From: Clostridiales bacterium UBA8960
GTDB lineage: Bacteria > Bacillota > Clostridia > Peptostreptococcales > Acidaminobacteraceae
DNA: 6,269 nt
Reading direction: 5' to 3'
Assembly: GCA_003482695.1 (NCBI GenBank)
Contig: DMYC01000125.1
Coordinates: 1-6,269 of the forward strand
The position numbers and the translations under genes were made by a program. The notes under the pieces are model-generated. The model worked only from the letters and a program-made list of their open reading frames with translations. It ran no database searches and was not told where the DNA came from. Below, in pieces: positions 1 to 5,512 of the stretch. How positions within the stretch are numbered: the first letter of the stretch is position 1; every line of letters begins with the position of its first letter.

Positions 1-2818
1 CGGATGATATATTCAGCGTCGGATCAAAGGTCTGCTTTATCGGCTTCGTAATTGTTCCATGATAGTCACCATAGTAATTAGACTCCCATCGATAATCGCT
101 TACCCATTCATAATGTGTCGTAGTGACGGTTTCGTACCCGACAATTTGTCTGCAATCTCCTCGATAAAAGCAATCTAAGTCAGTTGCACCTTCCCAAATT
201 GGTATTTGCTCTGTGGTTGTGTACTCTTGGTAATAGCCATAATCATAATAAGAGCCATTGTCCCTTACATTGATTCGATTAAGCGTCCCGGTATAACCAC
301 CAGACGAGTAAACCCATGTGGCCGACGGATAAGAGCCTCCAGTATGTCTTGTTGGCGATACCGTTTTAGAATCGATGTAGGTGTATAAATCCCAAATCTG
401 CACATTGGCGCTCACGCCTTTCGTCTGGCCTAGAGCATTAATCCAATCGACCCTTTTATTCTTAATCTCTTCGTTAAGCTCTCTCGTGATACCTTCATCA
501 TTAAGTACCAGTAAGTCCACTTTTGGGATGTTAACGTTTATATTCGTCTCGATGGCCGTTACGGGAGCCACGTTATCGACGTAGAACATCCTTTCCACGG
601 TGGCTTTTCGCTTGTCTGAAGAAGTGATGAATTCCTCGATTGTTTCTTGGCCAAAAGATTCCTCGATTTCAAACACGATTTTATAAGCGCCTAAGCTGTT
701 TGCTACAAAACCGTTGTAATCATCCCAGTTTCCTTGCTTGACTAAAAGCTCAGGGATTGTATCGCCGTTTGAATCATAATAGATTTTGTAAGTGTTTATT
801 GAAATTAGGTCATCATCATAACTTGAACCGTCATAGGCAAAATCTAAAGTCTCACCACGAATCATAACGCCGGACCAAATATTCGCGATAATCGCAGGGG
901 CATAATCTTTATCTATGCGGTATGACTGATTATAATCGTCTGAGACGAAATATCCTGAAGGTATGTCACTCCGTTCAATCAAAGATGGAGAAATCACCGC
1001 TTGAGTCCTTATGTTAATCGATAATTCAGACTCATTTTTGACTAAGAACACCATCTGATTTGAGTTCTTGGTCTTGAATTTCACGCTACCTGCATAGTCG
1101 CTAGTTGCATCAAAAGATATGTTGCTTATCGTAGCGTTACTGAGTAGATATGACGAATTTACGCTCGTAAAATCAGTGTTAACAGTGATTTTGCGATTCT
1201 CTTTAAAAGTGCCTTCGGTTTTAAACTGCGCTTTCGGTTTTGTGGTGTACACTACAATGTAGCTGCTATAAGGTACATCTGTGCCTTCCCCATCAGTATA
1301 TATAACCGAGTATGTGTAGATTTTATCTTTTCCGATCAGAGGGAAAAGGTGCTGCCCTGCTATGAAGATTTCTGAGTCGGTAGGTGATAATTCAACTCCA
1401 TCAAGAACAACTTTGCGAGTAGCGTCATCCGGTAGATCGGTCGCATCACTAATCTTGAATTTTTCAGTATCAAGCATGTATCTTGGTGCGCTAATTTCAA
1501 GAGTGATTTTTTCGACATATGGCAAAGTCGGATTTGTTTCCTGATTTCCATTTTCGTTCAAATCTTCAAGGTTAGGCGCTTCGGCGCTATCAAGCGAGCT
1601 GATTGTTCTCGTTATGGAATCTCCGTTATGAAAAAAGACAGTTATTTCGCCATTAAACGCAATTTCGATTCTTTTGTCAGATTCAGGATTTGTAGTCAAT
1701 TTGCTTTTGTATTTCTCATATGGTATCGATACTTTAAACGTGTTAGAACCTCTGTTTCCGTTATTTTTAACGTTTTCAGCAACTAATAATTGATTTGTTA
1801 AAGTGTCAGTTAACTTAATGGTCCATGATTTGATTTCATCTCTGGTGTAAAAAACTGTTCGTGCGACATCAACAGGCATACCTCCATAAGTGGTGTATGG
1901 CGACCAAAGCTCAGCATCTCGATATATGCCAGTCAACTTCACATCATATTCTAGTGAAGCCTTTTTAACCGGATCAAAACCATCGCCAGTTCTCTCTACT
2001 GCAATAAAAGGAGCCATTTCAAGCTTGGACTTATCTTGCACCCTTTTATTCAACGAGAATGTTTGATAGTATATGATGTTTGAATCATGATACATCAAAG
2101 CTTCACCAGGAAACCTAGTGGTAGGTGCAGTGGTAACATGAGCGTAGTTATAAGCGTCCTTATTTGCATTGGTCGAGTTTACAATTTTGAATGGAAGGGT
2201 TTCAGCTATCCAATTTCTAATACTTTGTGCGTTATCATTGGGGAGTTTTGCAAGATCATAGTATTGACTTGCTTCTTTAATTCGAGTGCTTTTATAATAA
2301 GGACTTTCTAAATCCCATATGGTATAAATCCATTTCTTGCTCTCAGGTTTTCGACCAGAGTCAGCATCAGCAGGAAAATCAAGATTCACGTATTTATTGC
2401 CACTAGCATCAAAACCATGATAACGGTATTCGCCTTTTAAGCTGCCGGAACGATAATAACCTTGATTCTTGTGGCCAACAGTTAAGTCGCCAGAATAATT
2501 TTTAAGCGTGGCATTTTTAAAATCATTGTTTCCAATACTTGCATAATCGCCATAAGCGACAATTTGAAGGTCGTGCCATAGCTCGATATTGAAAAACCAA
2601 CCATTGGCATTTTTAAATGGCACGTCGCTTGGAACTCCGTAATAAATTTTGAAAGATTCCCATGTCTGATTGTTTTTGGTGGCCGAAGTGAAGTAATCAC
2701 GCATTTCATCGTAAACAGACGGATTGTTGATTGCCGCATGTGTACTGGAGCCACCGAACACCGGAAAAATCATTACAATAACCAAAAACATGGATACTAT
2801 TTTTTTAAATTTGTTCAC
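1..2818 (-). CDS. Large secreted multidomain surface protein, C-terminus outside window
   Basis: The frame is open for 939 codons from a GTG start at 2818 to the window edge, with no stop. GTG is chosen because an AAGGAG site lies 7 bases upstream; the next in-frame ATG (residue 10) would cut into the signal peptide. Residues 1-28 form a signal peptide (basic MNKFKK, hydrophobic core, then THA before a likely cleavage). The rest is soluble, beta-rich and full of Tyr, Asn, Asp and Thr, as in extracellular Gram-positive proteins. Visible landmarks: GEYRYHGFD at 129-137; an Asn/Glu-rich linker near 405-430; a calcium-loop-like DSNGDTIPE at 682-690; DNVAPVT at 748-754, as at Ig-like domain junctions; and a Tyr-rich module from about 829 with YTGTL (842) and YHGTI (919) flanking the only two cysteines, 883 and 889. 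It follows the SLH gene in an operon. From memory it resembles large Bacillota proteins labelled Athe_2463-domain; this was not searched. Function is unknown; a surface structural or adhesive role is inference. Confidence 0.85.
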   Translation of the reverse strand, partial: MNKFKKIVSMFLVIVMIFPVFGGSSTHAAINNPSVYDEMRDYFTSATKNNQTWESFKIYYGVPSDVPFKNANGWFFNIELWHDLQIVAYGDYASIGNNDFKNATLKNYSGDLTVGHKNQGYYRSGSLKGEYRYHGFDASGNKYVNLDFPADADSGRKPESKKWIYTIWDLESPYYKSTRIKEASQYYDLAKLPNDNAQSIRNWIAETLPFKIVNSTNANKDAYNYAHVTTAPTTRFPGEALMYHDSNIIYYQTFSLNKRVQDKSKLEMAPFIAVERTGDGFDPVKKASLEYDVKLTGIYRDAELWSPYTTYGGMPVDVARTVFYTRDEIKSWTIKLTDTLTNQLLVAENVKNNGNRGSNTFKVSIPYEKYKSKLTTNPESDKRIEIAFNGEITVFFHNGDSITRTISSLDSAEAPNLEDLNENGNQETNPTLPYVEKITLEISAPRYMLDTEKFKISDATDLPDDATRKVVLDGVELSPTDSEIFIAGQHLFPLIGKDKIYTYSVIYTDGEGTDVPYSSYIVVYTTKPKAQFKTEGTFKENRKITVNTDFTSVNSSYLLSNATISNISFDATSDYAGSVKFKTKNSNQMVFLVKNESELSINIRTQAVISPSLIERSDIPSGYFVSDDYNQSYRIDKDYAPAIIANIWSGVMIRGETLDFAYDGSSYDDDLISINTYKIYYDSNGDTIPELLVKQGNWDDYNGFVANSLGAYKIVFEIEESFGQETIEEFITSSDKRKATVERMFYVDNVAPVTAIETNINVNIPKVDLLVLNDEGITRELNEEIKNKRVDWINALGQTKGVSANVQIWDLYTYIDSKTVSPTRHTGGSYPSATWVYSSGGYTGTLNRINVRDNGSYYDYGYYQEYTTTEQIPIWEGATDLDCFYRGDCRQIVGYETVTTTHYEWVSDYRWESNYYGDYHGTITKPIKQTFDPTLNISS

Positions 2819-2825
2819 AAAATCA

Positions 2826-2832
2826 CTCCTTA
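2826..2832 (-). promoter_or_regulatory. Shine-Dalgarno overlapping a stop codon, sets the GTG start
   Basis: On the minus strand the stop codon TAA (2832-2830) of the SLH gene shares its bases with TAAGGAG, which is followed after 7 bases by GTG at 2818. The ribosome ending the SLH protein therefore sits on the initiation site of the large surface protein. This supports translational coupling of the two and decides the GTG start over later ATG codons. Confidence 0.8.
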
Positions 2833-4062
2833 TTTGTATTTAACCGAGTATTCAATTTTTATACGGTCGCCTGTATTGCTAATTTTTACATTTCTCCCAC
2901 CAATACCGAATTTAATGAGTTCTATATCATTAACAGGAATTGCATTGTTGATTTTTTCAATAACCTTCGTTGCATCGGCTTTAAAGGAGAACTGAATCAT
3001 TTTTTCTATAAAGCTACGATATTTGTCATAATTCACTTTATCTAATGAAATGGAGTATGAGTAGTCAGCATAAAGATAGGCTGCTGCGCCAACAATTAAT
3101 TCAACATCTGTTGGAATCATAACTGTTTGGTCATGAAACAGAATGTTATTTTTAAAAATATCGATGTAATCATTCTTGTTTTTGAAACCAAGTACACCAA
3201 ATCCATCTTGACCTAAACTAAATAAATAGAAAGGTTCATTTCCTGTTTCAAGTGTCAATTTATTTAGATATTTTCCAATCTCAAACAATTCAGTCACGTT
3301 GATTCCTTTATAAACAGGCATATAAAAATCTTCGTCAACTAATTGAAAAACACCATTTTTGTAAATGTTTGTTTCTGCAAAGACACGAGTGCCATCTTTT
3401 TTTACCCAATACCAGTGTTTAACAGTCGCTTTATAATCCAACTTAGGATTATCTCTAAGAGAAGGATTAATTATCTTGCTGATCAGCGTCGTAGCTTCAG
3501 CACGATTGGTAAAGTTCCATCCCCTAAAGGTCTTGTCGGTGTAGCCTGTAACGACACCCATTTTATAAGCATCTAGAACGTTCTGCTTTGCTCGGTCGCA
3601 AATCTCGATGAAGTCTTTTATGTCGTTAGCGACAAACTGATCAAATTCTGTGGAAGGACGTTCTTCGTTTAGCGATATGGCGTTCATTGTAATCGATACC
3701 ATGCTTTGTCTAGTGATGAAGTCATTATAGTTTTTGAATTGTTCAGGAGCAATCAAGTGAAGCTCAAGTGCTTTATCGATGTAAGGTTTAGCCCAGTCAT
3801 TCGGATTAGCCGGCAAGCTATATCCAAGTGCTTTTACGGTCATTGCAATATACTCGTTTGCTTTCACGTTTGCACTAGGTCTGAACGTGCCATCAGGATA
3901 ACCTGTAACGATTTCTGTGGCCTTTAAAGAGTCTATAAATCTTAACGCCCAATGTCTTGATGGAACGTCTTTGAAGTTCTGAGTATTTGCGAATGTAACC
4001 GTAGACTGTAATAATAAACTCAACATCAAGGTTGTAAAAATTAATCTAAAATAATTCTTCAT
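2830..4062 (-). CDS. Secreted S-layer-homology (SLH) domain protein
   Basis: The protein has 410 residues. Residues 1-25 are a signal peptide (MKNYFR, leucine-rich core, TFA before the likely cut). Three SLH repeats follow: SLH1 at about 29-80 (FKDVPSRHWA, then TGYPDGTFRP), a weaker SLH2 at about 88-130 (WAKPYIDKA, TRQS at 117-120), and SLH3 at about 143-198 (TGYTDKTFRG, NRAE at 186-189). SLH triplets are known to bind pyruvylated secondary cell-wall polymer, so this protein should be anchored in the wall. Residues 199-410 form an alpha/beta region I do not recognise; it may be the working part or a docking surface. The ATG has a modest GAGG site 5 bases upstream. It is the first gene after a strong promoter and is followed after 11 bases by the large surface protein, so the two probably act together outside the cell. 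The SLH assignment is firm; the role of the C-terminal half is unknown. Confidence 0.92.
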   Translation of the reverse strand: MKNYFRLIFTTLMLSLLLQSTVTFANTQNFKDVPSRHWALRFIDSLKATEIVTGYPDGTFRPSANVKANEYIAMTVKALGYSLPANPNDWAKPYIDKALELHLIAPEQFKNYNDFITRQSMVSITMNAISLNEERPSTEFDQFVANDIKDFIEICDRAKQNVLDAYKMGVVTGYTDKTFRGWNFTNRAEATTLISKIINPSLRDNPKLDYKATVKHWYWVKKDGTRVFAETNIYKNGVFQLVDEDFYMPVYKGINVTELFEIGKYLNKLTLETGNEPFYLFSLGQDGFGVLGFKNKNDYIDIFKNNILFHDQTVMIPTDVELIVGAAAYLYADYSYSISLDKVNYDKYRSFIEKMIQFSFKADATKVIEKINNAIPVNDIELIKFGIGGRNVKISNTGDRIKIEYSVKYK

Positions 4063-4105
4063 AGAATCCTCACTTTCTAAAATAAATATTACTCTTCCTA
4101 ATATA

Positions 4106-4134
4106 ATTATAACACAGTGATAACACCTTGTAAA
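4106..4134 (-). promoter_or_regulatory. Strong sigma-A type promoter of the SLH/surface-protein operon
   Basis: Read on the minus strand, a -35 box TTTACA (4134-4129) and a perfect -10 box TATAAT (4111-4106) are separated by exactly 17 bases, and TGT directly precedes the -10 (extended -10). Transcription would start near 4099, leaving a leader of about 37 bases before the SLH start codon. No other promoter for the two surface genes is evident. The -35 overlaps the -35 of the divergent ribbon-helix-helix gene. Confidence 0.75.
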
Positions 4135-4156
4135 CCTTTATAATTTGTGATATCAT
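4128..4156 (+). promoter_or_regulatory. Probable promoter of the ribbon-helix-helix gene
   Basis: TTGTAA (4128-4133, four of six consensus matches) is followed after 17 bases by TATCAT (4151-4156, five of six) preceded by TGA, giving an extended -10. Predicted start is near 4163, so the transcript would begin almost at the Shine-Dalgarno. An alternative is a perfect TATAAT at 4139-4144 with a weak GTGATA -35 at 4117-4122 (16-base spacer), starting near 4151. I cannot decide between them from sequence. Confidence 0.5.
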
Positions 4157-4187
4157 ATACTCAAGGAGGAAAAATATATGAGTATAT
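4155..4187. repeat. Inverted repeat spanning the RHH gene ribosome site and start codon
   Basis: ATATACTCA (4155-4163) and TGAGTATAT (4179-4187) are exact reverse complements of nine bases, separated by 15 bases that contain the AGGAGG site. The right arm includes the last two bases of the ATG start codon. It may be a DNA operator for the ribbon-helix-helix protein or an RNA hairpin at its translation start; the first seems likelier because the preferred promoter would start transcription at the end of the left arm. Confidence 0.5.
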
Positions 4188-4324
4188 CAAAAGAAAATGC
4201 TAGAACCTTGATCACAATAGATAAAAAATTAAAGGCAGAAGCTGAAAAAAAAGCCAAAAGCGAGAGCCGCTCTTTTAGTAATTATGTTGTTCTTTTAATT
4301 AAAAATGATTTAAATAAAAAGTAG
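4178..4324 (+). CDS. Small ribbon-helix-helix (CopG/Arc-type) DNA-binding protein
   Basis: This short gene encodes 48 residues. The ATG is preceded by a near-perfect AAGGAGGA site (4163-4170) with 7 bases of spacing. The pattern fits the ribbon-helix-helix fold: a beta strand at about 9-15 (RTLITID) whose alternate side chains would enter the major groove, helix A at about 16-29 (KKLKAEAEKKAKSE), a turn at SRS, and helix B at about 32-46 (SFSNYVVLLIKNDL). Such proteins act as dimers binding short repeats, often repressing their own promoter. There is no toxin gene beside it, so it is not obviously an antitoxin. It is the only plus-strand gene in the window, is divergent from the SLH operon with overlapping promoters, and ends in its own terminator. 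Repression of itself and of the surface operon is inference. An antitoxin-like or plasmid copy-control relative is possible. Confidence 0.85.
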   Translation: MSISKENARTLITIDKKLKAEAEKKAKSESRSFSNYVVLLIKNDLNKK

Positions 4325-4327
4325 TCT

Positions 4328-4359
4328 AAAGCCCTCATTCAATGTTTAAGAGGGCTTTT
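4328..4359 (+). terminator. Rho-independent terminator after the RHH gene, overlapping the HD-GYP gene end
   Basis: AAAGCCCTC (4328-4336) pairs perfectly with GAGGGCTTT (4350-4358) around a 13-base loop. On the plus strand it ends in TTTT followed by AATATTA, the form of an intrinsic terminator, four bases after the RHH stop. On the minus strand the hairpin also forms, but only TTT lies within the stem and AGACTAC follows, so termination of the HD-GYP operon here would be weaker. Bases 4335-4358 are also the last codons and stop of the HD-GYP gene. Confidence 0.8.
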
Positions 4360-4889
4360 AATATTACTGGATCAAAGTGATTTTTCTCTTTAATCATAAT
4401 TTTTTTGCAAACATCTACAGGAAACTCTTTTTTATAAGAGCGTTCTGATCTGAGAGCATCATACACATCGGCTACCCTGATAATACGAGACTCAAGCGCA
4501 ATCTCATTTCCCTTAAGTCTAAAAGGATATCCACTACCATCATAATTTTCATGATGGAGCATGGCTATTTCAATAACCCTTAAGTCCTCCTTAACTTCAC
4601 AAAGCATTTCCCCGGAGTATTTTGCATGAATCATCATTTCTTTTCTTTCTGCTTCTGTAAGTGGCCCACTCTTATTTAAAATATCGCTTGTTATCTTTAG
4701 TTTACCGAGATCATGATATTTGGCAGCTCTTTTAAGATAATAGAGTTCTCCCCCCAACCCTAGCGCAAGAGCAATTTTCAAAGACAAATTCGTAACCCGT
4801 TGTGCATGTTCCTGATCATCTTTGCTAAGCATATTGTAATAAAAGTCTGCATCAAGTATCACTGGATGCTTGTTTTTATGTTTAATCAA
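4335..4889 (-). CDS. Stand-alone HD-GYP domain protein, probable cyclic di-GMP phosphodiesterase
   Basis: The protein has 184 residues, almost all of it one HD-GYP domain with no attached sensor. Family residues are intact: EH at 27-28, HD-x-GK at 59-63, H88, the signature HHENYDGSGYP at 112-122, D141 in VADVYDAL, R150 and FDP at 172-174. HD-GYP proteins are metal-dependent enzymes that hydrolyse cyclic di-GMP to pGpG or GMP in the cytoplasm; some instead act on cyclic GMP-AMP. The only canonical start upstream of the domain is TTG at 4889; the frame has a stop at 4913-4911 and no ATG or GTG before it. The next ATG (residue 20) lacks a ribosome site. It is the last gene of the pilus-like operon, 10 bases after a four-helix membrane protein that could supply the missing sensory part. 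Activity and partner are inferred. Confidence 0.9.
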   Translation of the reverse strand: MIKHKNKHPVILDADFYYNMLSKDDQEHAQRVTNLSLKIALALGLGGELYYLKRAAKYHDLGKLKITSDILNKSGPLTEAERKEMMIHAKYSGEMLCEVKEDLRVIEIAMLHHENYDGSGYPFRLKGNEIALESRIIRVADVYDALRSERSYKKEFPVDVCKKIMIKEKNHFDPVILKALLNIE

Positions 4890-4912
4890 CGTTTCGATAT
4901 TAATTCCTCCTT
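4887..4912 (-). promoter_or_regulatory. Distant Shine-Dalgarno and TTG start of the HD-GYP gene
   Basis: A strong AAGGAGG (4912-4906) lies inside the last codons of the upstream membrane-protein gene, whose TAA stop is at 4902-4900. The first canonical start of the HD-GYP frame, TTG at 4889-4887, is 16 bases beyond the site, much farther than the usual 5-10. Only rare codons sit nearer: ATT (4904-4902) and ATC (4898-4896), the latter 7 bases from the site. Initiation may depend on ribosomes that have just terminated upstream. Confidence 0.6.
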
Positions 4913-5370
4913 ACTTCATGAACGAGTTCCTTTAACTCAGATTTCATGTTCCCTATTTGTTCATCAGTATATTTTTGAAAGAAACGAGCTAAAAGAATAA
5001 TAATTAAAGCAGCTGACGTAGGCAATATCAAAATCGCTGCGTTAAATCCAAATTTATCTGGAAATATTAAAAAGCCTGGTATTAAAAGAGTTACAAACAA
5101 TGCAGCGATAACCGATTTTTTAAATGATTTGAATGTTATTTTACTTTGTTCAATGGAGCTTAAAGCAAATATGATTACTGAAAACGAAAACATCACAGGA
5201 ACGTATGCCAAACTCAATTTTTTAATAATTGTAGGCATAGAATAGTTTGACTCATTTTGTAAAATATCAAACAAATGAAATGACCCCATTACCGAAAGTA
5301 TCACAATCAAAATTAACATCAAGCGAATTGCATTTTTAGTATTTAATTTTCTAAGCAAGTTTATAATCAT
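4900..5370 (-). CDS. Four-helix integral membrane protein of unknown function
   Basis: The start is set at ATG 5370 because AAGGAG lies 6 bases upstream; the frame is open to an earlier ATG at 5400, but that codon lies within the preceding small gene and has no ribosome site. The protein then has 156 residues. Four hydrophobic segments are visible at about 15-34, 54-72, 86-103 and 111-131, with basic stretches (RKLNTKN at the N-terminus, KSFKK near 81-85) suggesting both ends are cytoplasmic. Residues 132-156 (from QKYTDEQ to EVRRN) form a charged, probably helical tail like the signalling helices that precede output domains. I recognise no family. The HD-GYP gene follows 10 bases later in another frame, so a membrane sensor or partner subunit for it is an attractive inference. 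A pilus-apparatus membrane component is the alternative. Confidence 0.8.
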   Translation of the reverse strand: MIINLLRKLNTKNAIRLMLILIVILSVMGSFHLFDILQNESNYSMPTIIKKLSLAYVPVMFSFSVIIFALSSIEQSKITFKSFKKSVIAALFVTLLIPGFLIFPDKFGFNAAILILPTSAALIIILLARFFQKYTDEQIGNMKSELKELVHEVRRN

Positions 5371-5386
5371 AACATTCTCCTTAACA

Positions 5387-5494
5387 TTAATTAAAAACAT
5401 TGTAAGTAACTATTAAAGCACTAATTATTGTAACTAACCATGAATAAACATCCCAGACTAATACCTTCTTGTTAGAATTTCTAGACAAATTCAT
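5387..5494 (-). CDS. Small single-pass membrane peptide (35 residues)
   Basis: An ATG at 5494 opens a frame of 35 codons ending in TAA at 5389-5387. It has an AAGGAGAG site at 5510-5503, about 8-10 bases upstream, directly after the stop of the SAF-domain gene. The next gene's ribosome site follows its stop closely. The peptide begins MNLSRNSNKK, a basic polar head, followed by one hydrophobic segment at about 11-33 (VLVWDVYSWL, then VTIISALIVT) with a short VFN tail. The predicted topology is N-terminus inside and one membrane crossing. It fills the gap between its neighbours almost exactly, which supports its being a real gene. It lacks the features of a Flp pilin (no Gly before a conserved Glu near the N-terminus). 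It could be a small regulatory or stabilising subunit of the pilus or HD-GYP membrane proteins. I do not recognise its family. Confidence 0.7.
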   Translation of the reverse strand: MNLSRNSNKKVLVWDVYSWLVTIISALIVTYNVFN

Positions 5495-5512
5495 AAGATA
5501 TACTCTCCTTAT

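Noticed and set aside
1360..1551. Overlapping open frames of about 60 codons on both strands
   Set aside because: Both fall wholly within the continuous frame of the giant surface protein and show no start signals.
1574..1590. GC-rich GCGC-TTCG-GCGC mini-hairpin
   Set aside because: Only a four-base stem within the coding sequence of a linker region, antisense to the gene and without a T-run; likely incidental.
2482..2754. Minus-strand open frame of 90 codons inside the surface-protein gene
   Set aside because: It is in another frame of the same strand as the giant protein, whose own frame is continuous with a signal peptide and good ribosome site; the alternative lacks a ribosome site and any recognisable pattern.
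4178..4324. RHH protein as antitoxin of a toxin-antitoxin pair
   Set aside because: No toxin-like gene lies beside it on the same strand; it stands alone between its promoter and its own terminator.
5371..5400. Upstream ATG at 5400 as start of the four-helix membrane protein
   Set aside because: The codon lies within the end of the 35-residue gene and has no ribosome site, while ATG at 5370 has AAGGAG 6 bases before it.
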